In this document: piece after piece, positions 8,706 through 16,136 of the stretch
How the letters are laid out: each line of letters opens with the position of its first letter
Position numbering within the stretch: the stretch's first letter is position 1
Assembly: GCA_017619355.1 (NCBI GenBank)
Contig: JAFZSO010000026.1
Coordinates: forward strand, 67,969 to 108,052
Reading direction: 5' to 3'
Source: Muribaculaceae bacterium
Lineage (GTDB): Bacteria > Bacteroidota > Bacteroidia > Bacteroidales > Muribaculaceae
Length of the DNA stretch: 40,084 bases
Notes under the pieces: generated by a model
Told to the model about the DNA's origin: nothing
Databases searched by the model: none
What the model saw: only the letters and a program-made list of their open reading frames with translations
Position numbers and translations under genes: made by a program

Positions 8706-8713
8706 CAAAATTA
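8706..8713 (-). promoter_or_regulatory. -7 promoter box upstream of coaX
   Basis: TAATTTTG on the minus strand is a perfect TAnnTTTG element, but no -33 box is seen 20 nt upstream. It ends 7 nt before the coaX ATG, so transcription would begin at or next to the start codon. Confidence 0.35.
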
Positions 8714-8804
8714 ATAAAACGAGTTGAATTAATGCCGTTTTTCCACATATTTTAGCATTTTTCAAAGCGCAGGCACTGCAAATTAGAGCATTTTAAGACG
8801 CGCA

Positions 8805-9200
8805 CTACTCGTTAGACTGCTCTTCTTGCGCTTTTGCCTCCTTTTTCATCTCATGCTCCACGGCAAAGGTGGCATAGACCTGCAGCACCGCACCTGCCAT
8901 CAGGAAGGGCAGCCAGTTCTGACTGTTCACTTCAGGATAGAGCAGGAAAAAGGCCGACACGCAATAGAACAGCGCCGAAATCTTGCCCATGCGGTAAAGC
9001 CGCTTGATGCGCACGTTTGTGCCCTGATAGCGCTCGGTGAGTCGCTCGGCCAGCGCCAGCACGGCGCCAAAGGCAAACACATATTTGGTGTATTCCCAAT
9101 GCACATTCACCAGAGGAAGTACCGAGGTAACCAGCATGATGAGCAGCGCCACGGTGAGCATCAGGTTCTGTATTTTAGATTGTTTTTCTTTCGATAACAT
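8805..9200 (-). CDS. Small inner-membrane protein of unknown function
   Basis: A 131-residue protein with three or four hydrophobic segments (about 13-31, 39-49, 76-87 and 93-108) and a charged, Glu/Lys-rich cytoplasmic tail (KKEAKAQEEQSNE). The loop RLTERYQGTNVRIKRLYRMGK is strongly basic, which suggests it faces the cytoplasm. I do not recognise the family. It lies 21 nt after the DUF4855 gene on the same strand and so probably belongs to the unit starting with the DivIC-like gene. Confidence 0.75.
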   Translation of the reverse strand: MLSKEKQSKIQNLMLTVALLIMLVTSVLPLVNVHWEYTKYVFAFGAVLALAERLTERYQGTNVRIKRLYRMGKISALFYCVSAFFLLYPEVNSQNWLPFLMAGAVLQVYATFAVEHEMKKEAKAQEEQSNE

Positions 9201-9221
9201 AATTGCTTGTGTAGATAATGG

Positions 9222-10436
9222 TTAAAAATGCCAATATTCGGGGTCACGCCAGTCGTAGGTCTTCTTGGGCTTGTCGGGAGCCGGCTGCACTGAGGGAGTG
9301 TTGCTCTGGTTATCATAAGGGTTACAAGGCGCATATTGCGTAGAGCCCCTACCCGACCAACGCGTCACAATGTGGCGGGCCAGGCGGTCGAGAGCCGCGC
9401 TGTAGCGCTTCTTGTCCACCTTGCCGTAATGCGGGTCAACCCCTTCATAGATACTCATCAATGTCCCGCCTCCGTCATAGTAAATCAGGGCGCAGTCATC
9501 AAACACACGCCCCTGTTCATAAAGATCAATGGCTTTGCTCAGGCGTGGTATATACTGGTCGGGTTTGAGCAGCAACTTCTGGTCAAAGTCAAATTCCAGC
9601 GCCATGCCAGCATTCTTGGCTTTCACGATGGCTTCGCTCAAATAGTTCTCGTCGTGTTTCTCCTTGATCACATAGTTGGGTTGCATGTAGGCAAAGTCAA
9701 AGCCGGCACTCTCCCACTTCCCGCAACCTCGGGCAAAGTTGTAGGGCGACCAGTAAAAGTGCTTCCCGGCCTTGTGCACGAGGGCGCTCACCTGCTTCAG
9801 TAACGCCTCCTTCACCACCATCATATCTTCCTCAACCCAGTAAAAGCCCTCCAGGTCTATATTCTTGTAACCACCCTTCTTGAAACGCGAAATCAACTCG
9901 TTCATATACCATTCCACCGCCTTCAGCTGATCACTCTCCTTAGTGAAGTTCAAGCGGCTCGAACCCACCTTGCCCCAGTTGGTCTGGTCCTTGATGGGAA
10001 CGGGCAGGCATAGTATCACCTTGTGCCTGAACGGTGGAGCTCCAAGTGTGGCCTTTTGCCGCTCGATGCACTTGTCGAGCGCATCGAGGGCCTTGTTTTT
10101 CTCAAACACGCGGCCCATGAGCCACTCCCAGTCGCTCTTCACGGCATTGCGCTTGTTCTTCAGGCTGTTGATATAGGCCACCTCTTTGGTTGCAAACTCA
10201 ATGAAGATGAAGCCTTGGAACAGCCACGAACGCGAGCCGTCGGCATAAGTGTGCGTTACATAGGGGATGAACTGGTCCACAGTCCAGTCAGGACGACTCA
10301 AATTGCCCTGATAAATGAGCGCGATGTCGCTGATGGGATTGCGCGTGAACTGCTTCGCCTCTTGGGCATGACCCACCATGCTCAGGGTGGCGATGCCAAG
10401 CAGTGCCATGGCGATAAAAAGTCTTGAAAGTCTCAT
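9222..10436 (-). CDS. Secreted DUF4855-family protein
   Basis: A 404-residue protein with a signal peptide (cleavage after MVGHAQ, about residue 25). The sequence resembles the DUF4855 family: an early DIALIYQG stretch, then LFQGFIFIEF, then GYKNIDLEGFYWVEEDM near residue 200, then KHFYWSPYNFARGCGKWESAGFDFAYMQPNY. The alternating strands, and acidic and aromatic residues at strand ends, suggest a TIM-barrel resembling a glycoside hydrolase; Glu and Asp residues of LEGFYWVEED are the obvious catalytic candidates. Activity is not established. It follows the DivIC-like gene by 5 nt, an unexpected partner for a secreted glycan-type protein. Confidence 0.75.
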   Translation of the reverse strand: MRLSRLFIAMALLGIATLSMVGHAQEAKQFTRNPISDIALIYQGNLSRPDWTVDQFIPYVTHTYADGSRSWLFQGFIFIEFATKEVAYINSLKNKRNAVKSDWEWLMGRVFEKNKALDALDKCIERQKATLGAPPFRHKVILCLPVPIKDQTNWGKVGSSRLNFTKESDQLKAVEWYMNELISRFKKGGYKNIDLEGFYWVEEDMMVVKEALLKQVSALVHKAGKHFYWSPYNFARGCGKWESAGFDFAYMQPNYVIKEKHDENYLSEAIVKAKNAGMALEFDFDQKLLLKPDQYIPRLSKAIDLYEQGRVFDDCALIYYDGGGTLMSIYEGVDPHYGKVDKKRYSAALDRLARHIVTRWSGRGSTQYAPCNPYDNQSNTPSVQPAPDKPKKTYDWRDPEYWHF

Positions 10437-10441
10437 GCTGG

Positions 10442-10759
10442 TCAGGGAATATCGGTGATATAAATCTCCTCGTTCAGGCGCTTCATGCCGTAGTGCTCAC
10501 GCACGATGCGCTCTTGCGTGGCCTTGTCGGTGTTCAGTTCCTGTATCTTCTTCTCATAGATGAGCGCCGAGTCTTCATTGGCCTTGATTTCGGCCTTCAA
10601 CGCCTTGATTTCTTTCTTGTACTTGATGATGTTCATGAAGTTATACTCCTTGTTCAAGAACAAGAGGCTGGCAATGAACACGAAGAAAATCACAAGCGGG
10701 ATATTGAGCCACTTGGGAATCCACGACGGACGGGTGAAACTTTTTCCGAATATATTCAT
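10442..10759 (-). CDS. Septum formation initiator, DivIC/FtsB family
   Basis: A 105-residue bitopic membrane protein with a short basic N-terminus, one membrane segment (about 20-35, LNIPLVIFFVFIASLLFL), a coiled coil (about 45-80, YKKEIKALKAEIKANEDSALIYEKKIQEL) and a final conserved element ERIVREHYGMKRLNEEIYI. This is the full layout of DivIC/FtsB proteins, which bridge FtsQ and FtsL in the divisome. It is the first gene of a three-gene minus-strand unit. Confidence 0.88.
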   Translation of the reverse strand: MNIFGKSFTRPSWIPKWLNIPLVIFFVFIASLLFLNKEYNFMNIIKYKKEIKALKAEIKANEDSALIYEKKIQELNTDKATQERIVREHYGMKRLNEEIYITDIP

Positions 10760-10860
10760 AAATGGTTATTAACTGAGTGATTGAGGTGTTACTATATTTT
10801 TCAATCGGTGAAGTTAGCAAGAATATTTCACTTCATGCATGTTTTTCCTTGAACTATAAT

Positions 10861-11535
10861 TTATTTTAACAAATCGGGGCGTAATTGGCGGGTGCGTTTC
10901 AGCGCCTGTTCCATCTTCCACTCCTCTATCTTGGCAAAGTTGCCGCTCAGCAGCACCTCGGGAACTTTCCAGCCGTTGAACTCGGCAGGGCGGGTATAGA
11001 CGGGGGCCTCGAGCAGATTGTCCTGGAACGAGTCGTTGAGTGCACTCTGCTCGTCGCCTATGGCCCCGGGAATAAGCCTCACAATAGAGTCGGCTATCAC
11101 CGCGGCAGGCAGTTCGCCACCGGTGAGCACATAGTTGCCAATGGATATTTCCTTTGTAATGAGGTGCTCACGAATGCGGAAGTCCACACCCTTGTAATGC
11201 CCGCACAAGATAATGAGATTCTGCTTGAGCGAGAGTGCGTTGGCCATGGGCTGGTCGAGCAGGTCGCCGTCGGGCGAGGTGAAAATCACCTCATCATAGT
11301 CACGCTGCGACTTCAATTCCTCGATGCAGCGATACACCGGCTCAATCTGCATCACCATACCGGCCTCACCGCTAAAAGGGTAATCATCCACCTTGCGGTG
11401 TTTGCGGGTCGACCAGTCGCGCAAATTGTGCACATGAATCTCCACGAGCCCCTTGTCCTGCGCACGCTGCAGGATGGAGCAGTGCAAAGGCGAGTCGAGT
11501 GCCTCGGGCATCACGCTTAATATGTCGATTCTCAT
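10861..11535 (-). CDS. trmD: tRNA (guanine-N1)-methyltransferase TrmD
   Basis: A 224-residue SPOUT-class methyltransferase that makes m1G37 in tRNAs and so prevents frameshifting. The N-terminus [21 protein letters not shown] is the standard TrmD start. The trefoil-knot cofactor-binding parts are visible as [15 protein letters not shown] and [16 protein letters not shown]. The conserved [27 protein letters not shown] and [10 protein letters not shown] close the protein. The chosen ATG at 11535 matches the family start; an ATG four codons upstream (11547) adds MAEK and is possible. It has its own -7 box and is divergent from the next gene. Confidence 0.95.
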   Translation of the reverse strand: MRIDILSVMPEALDSPLHCSILQRAQDKGLVEIHVHNLRDWSTRKHRKVDDYPFSGEAGMVMQIEPVYRCIEELKSQRDYDEVIFTSPDGDLLDQPMANALSLKQNLIILCGHYKGVDFRIREHLITKEISIGNYVLTGGELPAAVIADSIVRLIPGAIGDEQSALNDSFQDNLLEAPVYTRPAEFNGWKVPEVLLSGNFAKIEEWKMEQALKRTRQLRPDLLK

Positions 11536-11576
11536 TTTTTCGGCCATGAGTAGGAAAATTTGGATCTTTGAACATG

Positions 11577-11584
11577 CAAAATTA
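11577..11584 (-). promoter_or_regulatory. -7 promoter box of trmD
   Basis: TAATTTTG on the minus strand, about 42 nt before the trmD ATG at 11535. It matches TAnnTTTG exactly, but no -33 box is found at a 20-nt spacing. It lies within 30 nt of the divergent plus-strand box at 11606-11613, so the two promoters share upstream DNA. Confidence 0.4.
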
Positions 11585-11605
11585 CTAATAAATTTGATTT
11601 TTCAC

Positions 11606-11613
11606 TATCTTTG
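11606..11613 (+). promoter_or_regulatory. -7 promoter box of the 11640 gene
   Basis: TATCTTTG is a perfect -7 element. The expected transcription start is near 11620, which rules out the in-frame GTG at 11616 as the start and supports the ATG at 11640. Confidence 0.5.
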
Positions 11614-11639
11614 CGGTGCTTATTCTACCTTCCATTCTA

Positions 11640-13337
11640 ATGAAAAGGGCTCTACTCCATATCATCTTCTGTCTATGCTGTCTGCCGATGCTAGCGCAAG
11701 GCTGGGCCGTCAACCCCACGCTCAAGGCCACAAGGCTCGGTGGCGAGAACATGAAACGTGTGGAGCAGAACTGGCAGCACCTGCAACAGGTGGCAACCAT
11801 GCTCACCGACTCGGTGGGCAAGCATCAGAATGATGCCGAACTCGTGGCCGATGCGGCGCAGGTGGCATTCGCCCTGAGCCTTGAGACCCAGGCCCTCAAA
11901 GAGAAATCTCCCGCTCTCGACTCGCTCATGCTCACGCTCATCGCCACCCTTAACCCGCAGAGCTATTGGGGCAAGCCCATAGATGGAAAACTCAACGAAA
12001 GCCAAATGGCGGTCAACGGGCTACTGCTCAAGGCGCTGTGCGAGTATCAGAGACTTCATCCCGTTGACTCGGTGAAGCGGCATATCCACGACATGGCACA
12101 CAATCTCTTTGCCGACAATATCAAGCAACTCCAGCAATACACGCCCGGCGCTTCCAGGCCGTGGTGGCACAAACTCCTGTTCTGGAAACGCAACAGCCAG
12201 AACTGGACCTACTCCAACCCTCGCGGACAACTGCTTGAAGGCATGACGGGTGTGATGCAGGCATGCCAGGTGCTGCGCGACACCACACTGGCGCCAGTGA
12301 TCGATGCAATGGTCGGCTCGGTGGTGAAGATTGTCCCGAAAACTCCTGTCAACTCCCGTTTTCTCACTGCCGCCTTGCGACTTGTCCTGCAATGGGCCGA
12401 ACGGAACCAAGACATCAGACTGGCGCAATGGGTGCAAACGCAATTCGACTCGCTTGTGAAGAATTGCCTCACCGCCAGCTTCGAAATAGCCGACGGCGAC
12501 TCCCACACATCAGTCACTGCCACCGCCGACGCATTCCTGCTTGCCAACGACCTGTGGCGCTTCAGTGCCGACACCCGCTATCTGGAACTGGCACAACTCA
12601 TCTACTTCAACGCCCTGTGCTCCATGCAGACCCACAAAGGCGACTTCGTGCCTCACTCCATACCCACGCCGTCGGCCCCCACCCTCGTCGCCATCCCCGA
12701 GGCGACCCGCGAAAGCAGTGCTCAAGGAGCCGAGGCCATCACCCACCTGTGCCGAATGGCGACTGCCGTGAAAGCCGACACCCTCTATGTCAACCACCTT
12801 GCCACCTCCTTGGCAGGACCGAAAATCAATGGCGAAAACATTTCCATGCTCATCACCTCCAAGTTCCCTAACGAGGAGTGCACGGCCGACTTCATGCTGC
12901 TCAAGCAGCCCGACGATGTGGTGACGTGGAAAATCTTCCTGCCACACTGGCTATCGGCCACAAAGCTAACCATCAACCAGCAGCCCGACAGTTGCGTAGT
13001 GGATGCAGCGGGGTTCCTCTCTTTCAAGAAAGAATTTGAGCAGTATGCCACTATTTCAATAGCATTTGCCGACACGTCCTGGTACAACACCCAACCCGCT
13101 CTTGAGAAGAAAACCTCCCTTCGCAGCCTGATGCACGGGCCGCTGCTTTTTGCCCATCGGGCCGACAGCATCACCACCCTACCCCAAAAACCGAGTTTGC
13201 AAAGGCAGCGCAACGGCAATTGGAAACTGAAAGGCTCGAAGACCTTGTTTGTGCCTATCAACCACATGATGGAACCCAATGCCCTCAGCCCTGACCGCAA
13301 GCGCCTCCAAGTCCTCTTCCCCCTGTCCAAACAATAA
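11640..13337 (+). CDS. Secreted protein with GH127-like helical fold, catalytic motif not found
   Basis: A 565-residue protein with a signal peptide (MKRALLHIIFCLCCLPMLAQ). Its helical repeats resemble the (alpha/alpha)6 barrel of the GH127 beta-L-arabinofuranosidase family: TRYLELAQLIYFNALCSMQTHKG corresponds to the family's helix ending in YN, THLCRMATAVKADTLYVNHLA to the following helix, and LRSLMHGPLLFAHRAD to the C-terminal RGPLVF segment of the beta-sandwich part. The Glu and Cys residues that bind zinc and act as nucleophile in GH127 (the ESC and CC motifs) are not seen. The assignment is therefore to fold only, and it may be a non-catalytic binding protein. The ATG at 11640 is chosen because the promoter box ends at 11613. 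The next gene, 72 nt downstream, has its own promoter. Confidence 0.6.
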   Translation: MKRALLHIIFCLCCLPMLAQGWAVNPTLKATRLGGENMKRVEQNWQHLQQVATMLTDSVGKHQNDAELVADAAQVAFALSLETQALKEKSPALDSLMLTLIATLNPQSYWGKPIDGKLNESQMAVNGLLLKALCEYQRLHPVDSVKRHIHDMAHNLFADNIKQLQQYTPGASRPWWHKLLFWKRNSQNWTYSNPRGQLLEGMTGVMQACQVLRDTTLAPVIDAMVGSVVKIVPKTPVNSRFLTAALRLVLQWAERNQDIRLAQWVQTQFDSLVKNCLTASFEIADGDSHTSVTATADAFLLANDLWRFSADTRYLELAQLIYFNALCSMQTHKGDFVPHSIPTPSAPTLVAIPEATRESSAQGAEAITHLCRMATAVKADTLYVNHLATSLAGPKINGENISMLITSKFPNEECTADFMLLKQPDDVVTWKIFLPHWLSATKLTINQQPDSCVVDAAGFLSFKKEFEQYATISIAFADTSWYNTQPALEKKTSLRSLMHGPLLFAHRADSITTLPQKPSLQRQRNGNWKLKGSKTLFVPINHMMEPNALSPDRKRLQVLFPLSKQ

Positions 13338-13349
13338 ACACCGCCACTC

Positions 13350-13381
13350 TTTCTATCTTAGTTATCTTTTTATTATCTTTG
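13350..13381 (+). promoter_or_regulatory. Promoter of the ABC/MBOAT gene run
   Basis: TTTC (13350-13353), a 20-nt spacer and TATCTTTG (13374-13381). It matches the -33/-7 consensus with one mismatch. Transcription would begin near 13388, giving a leader of about 20 nt to the ATG at 13410. Confidence 0.6.
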
Positions 13382-13409
13382 CACCTGCTAATAGTTATGC
13401 ATTTGTTTC

Positions 13410-14054
13410 ATGAACACGATTGAACTGAGAAATACACTGCCAGCCGTGTTTGCCGGCAGGGAGAAAAACGAGAGCGAAGTGTGGCTGCAGAACATCTCGT
13501 TCGAGAAGGGCAAGCACTATCTCGTCTTGGCCGAGAGCGGCACCGGCAAATCGTCGATGTGCAGCTACATTTACGGCTACCGTGTGGACTATTCCGGCCA
13601 ATTCCTCTTCGACGGAGTGGATGTGCGCTCGCTCACCGTGCGCCAGTGGTGCGATGTGCGCAAGAATCACATTGCCTATCTGCCCCAAGACATGCGCCTG
13701 TTCCCCGAACTCACCGCGCTGGAGAATATCCAGCTCAAGAACCAGCTCACCCATTTCAAGACCGAGGCCGAGATTCTGCCCCTGTTTGATGCACTGGGCA
13801 TTGCCGACAAGGTGAACAGCCCCGTGGGCAAGCTCTCCATTGGCCAGCAGCAGCGCGTGGCCATCATCCGCACCCTGTGCCAACCCTGCGACTTCATCTT
13901 GCTCGACGAGCCAGTGAGCCACCTCGACGAGGCCAACAACCGCATTGTGGCCGAACTGGTCGAGGCCGAGGCCGAGCGCCAGGGGGCCGGCATCATCTCC
14001 ACCTCGGTGGGTAATAACGTGAAGATTAAGGTCGATAAAGAATTCAAGCTATGA
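13410..14054 (+). CDS. ABC transporter ATP-binding protein
   Basis: A 214-residue single ATPase domain that would power the adjacent permease. Motifs: Walker A AESGTGKSS (41-49, with Ala in place of the first Gly), Q-loop LPQD (91-94), signature LSIGQQQR (142-149), Walker B FILLDEP (162-168) and D-loop SHLDEA. The switch (H-loop) histidine expected in the stretch IISTSVGNN is replaced, with Val200 at or near its place. The domain is most like the LolD/MacB/FtsE group that works with FtsX-type permeases. The stop overlaps the permease start by 4 nt (ATGA), so the two are co-translated. The substrate cannot be read from the sequence. Confidence 0.88.
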   Translation: MNTIELRNTLPAVFAGREKNESEVWLQNISFEKGKHYLVLAESGTGKSSMCSYIYGYRVDYSGQFLFDGVDVRSLTVRQWCDVRKNHIAYLPQDMRLFPELTALENIQLKNQLTHFKTEAEILPLFDALGIADKVNSPVGKLSIGQQQRVAIIRTLCQPCDFILLDEPVSHLDEANNRIVAELVEAEAERQGAGIISTSVGNNVKIKVDKEFKL

Positions 14055-15244
14055 AAGGACTCTTGTGGAAACTGCTGCGCAAGCACATCAGCACTTCGCA
14101 GCTCATAGGCTTCTCGATAGCCAATCTCATAGGACTCACCATCGTGATTCTGGCAGTGCAGTTCTATAACGATGTGTTGCCCATCTTCACCGATGAAGAG
14201 AGCTTCATACGCAAGGATTACGTCATCATCACCCGCAACATCTCCAGCGCAGGTGCCATTATGGGCAATTCGGCCGAATTCAGCGACGAAGACATCGCCG
14301 ACATCGAGAGTCAGCCCTGGTGCCGCCGGGTGGGCCGCTTTACCAGCAGCAAGTTCAGCATTGTGGCGTCGATTGGAGGCGGTTCAACTCCCATGATTCG
14401 CACCATGTTCTTCTTTGAATCGATTCCCAACAACTTCATCGATGTCGACTCCACCTCCTGGCACTTCGACCCTCAAAACCCTCAGGTTCCGGTCATTCTA
14501 TCGCGCGAGTATCTGTCGCTCTATAATTTTGGCTTTGCCGCCACACAAGGCATGCCTAAGGTGAGCGAAGGCGAGGTGAGCAGCGTGCCCCTCAACTTCA
14601 CCCTGTCGGGCAACGGGAACTACGACATGATTGGCGGTCGAATCGTGGGTTTCTCCAATCGCCTGAACACTATCATCGTGCCCGACGAGTTCATGCGATG
14701 GGCCAACGCCCGCTATGGAACGGGCGAGGTGCAGCAACCGTTGCGACTCGTGGTCGAGGTCAACCGCCCGGGCGACCCCAAGATGCAGGCCTATATGGAT
14801 GCTCACAAGTATAACATAGCCGGCGACAAGATGGCGTCGAGCAAGACCTACTACTTCCTCACGCTCATCATCATCATCGTGATTGTGATTGGCGTACTCA
14901 TCAGCCTCCTCTCCTTCTTCGTGCTCATGCTCAGCATCTACCTACTGTTGCAGAAGAACACCAAGAAACTGCAAGATCTGCTCCTGCTCGGCTACTCGCC
15001 CGCACAAGTGTCGCGACCATATATCAAGATGGTGCTATACATCAACGTGGCTGTGCTCATTGCCTCGATTGTGCTCATGCTGCTGGCACGCAGCTGCTAC
15101 TTACCCATGCTCCGTGAAATGGGCACCAAGGGTGGTTCCATCATTCCCGCCCTGATTGTGGCAGTGCTGATTATGGGTGCCATCACGGCTGGCAATATTT
15201 GGGCCATCAGGCGCAAAATCAACTCATTATGGATTCAAGACTGA
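14051..15244 (+). CDS. FtsX/MacB-type ABC transporter permease
   Basis: A 397-residue protein with one N-terminal membrane segment (about 17-38, LIGFSIANLIGLTIVILAVQF), a large periplasmic domain (about 40-270) and three C-terminal segments (about 275-300, 325-347 and 362-383). That is the four-helix FtsX/MacB layout, in which the periplasmic domain transmits force instead of forming a classic channel. QKNTKKLQDLLLLGYSPAQVSRPY between segments 2 and 3 is the usual cytoplasmic coupling loop facing the ATPase. It overlaps the ATPase gene by 4 nt and is followed after 6 nt by the DUF3667 gene, suggesting a five-gene operon. Lipoprotein or envelope-protein handling is plausible but unproven. Confidence 0.85.
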   Translation: MKGLLWKLLRKHISTSQLIGFSIANLIGLTIVILAVQFYNDVLPIFTDEESFIRKDYVIITRNISSAGAIMGNSAEFSDEDIADIESQPWCRRVGRFTSSKFSIVASIGGGSTPMIRTMFFFESIPNNFIDVDSTSWHFDPQNPQVPVILSREYLSLYNFGFAATQGMPKVSEGEVSSVPLNFTLSGNGNYDMIGGRIVGFSNRLNTIIVPDEFMRWANARYGTGEVQQPLRLVVEVNRPGDPKMQAYMDAHKYNIAGDKMASSKTYYFLTLIIIIVIVIGVLISLLSFFVLMLSIYLLLQKNTKKLQDLLLLGYSPAQVSRPYIKMVLYINVAVLIASIVLMLLARSCYLPMLREMGTKGGSIIPALIVAVLIMGAITAGNIWAIRRKINSLWIQD

Positions 15245-15250
15245 TGTGAT

Positions 15251-16123
15251 ATGGATTTGAAGAGGTGGCTACATCGACTCAATGTGCGCTTTCGCTGGAT
15301 AGAGCGCAAAAAACGCCGTGTGAGCTATGCTCCGCAGCACTCGGGCGAGCAATACACATGCCAGCATTGCGGCACGCAGTTCCAAGGGAACTACTGCCCC
15401 CAGTGCGGCAAAGTGGCAAAATGGACCAAGTTCACCTTCAAACGACTCTTTCTGAACTTCCTTGACATTTGGGGTTTGGGCAACCGACCCATGTTGCGCA
15501 CCATCCGCGACCTCTTCTGGCGGCCGGGCTACATGATTCGCGACTACCTGAACGGACACTACCTGAGCTATTTCCCGCCGTTCAAGATGCTCGCCGTGCT
15601 CACCATCTTCATCATTTTCCTGGCATGGTGCTTCAACATACAGAAACCAATCTCTGATAATCTGATTCTTAGTTCCGAACTTGATGCATCGGGAAAACAG
15701 ATCATGACCTTTATTACCGATGCGTTCAATTTCTTGAAAGAACATCTGCTCTACAGCATCCTGCTGCTGAATGTGCTGCTTGTGTTCTACACCTGGCTCA
15801 TATTCAAGAAGAAATCGGACCTGAATCTTGTAGAGACATTTTTCTCGCAAATCTACATCAACTGTCAGTTTCACATCATCACGATTGTTCTGATGCTGCT
15901 CACGCAAAGCATGCCCAGCCTTTCAATCTACCCCTATATGGTTCCCGATTTATTGGCGTACATTGTTCTCATTTATGATTACAAGCAACTATATGGAATG
16001 AAGACATGGCCTATTATGTGGAGGATTGTCGTCATCACTATCCTTCTTGTGGTCACTTATGTATTCCTTGCAGTTTTAATAGTTGTGTTAGCGGTAGTTA
16101 TCAGTCATATCCATCTCATATAA
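15251..16123 (+). CDS. DUF3667-family zinc-ribbon membrane protein
   Basis: A 290-residue protein whose N-terminal part carries a four-cysteine zinc ribbon (CQHC at 37-40 and CPQC at 49-52), followed by the conserved FTFKRLFLNFLDIWGLGNRPMLRTIRDLFWRPGYMIRDYLNGHYLSYFPPFKML of the DUF3667 family, then several hydrophobic segments (from about 115 to the C-terminus, roughly five helices). The basic, Cys-rich N-terminus should be cytoplasmic. Function of the family is unknown. It sits between the ABC permease (6 nt) and the MBOAT gene (13 nt), so it may be an accessory of the acyltransferase or transporter. Confidence 0.85.
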   Translation: MDLKRWLHRLNVRFRWIERKKRRVSYAPQHSGEQYTCQHCGTQFQGNYCPQCGKVAKWTKFTFKRLFLNFLDIWGLGNRPMLRTIRDLFWRPGYMIRDYLNGHYLSYFPPFKMLAVLTIFIIFLAWCFNIQKPISDNLILSSELDASGKQIMTFITDAFNFLKEHLLYSILLLNVLLVFYTWLIFKKKSDLNLVETFFSQIYINCQFHIITIVLMLLTQSMPSLSIYPYMVPDLLAYIVLIYDYKQLYGMKTWPIMWRIVVITILLVVTYVFLAVLIVVLAVVISHIHLI

Positions 16124-16136
16124 ATCTGGCGGCGAC

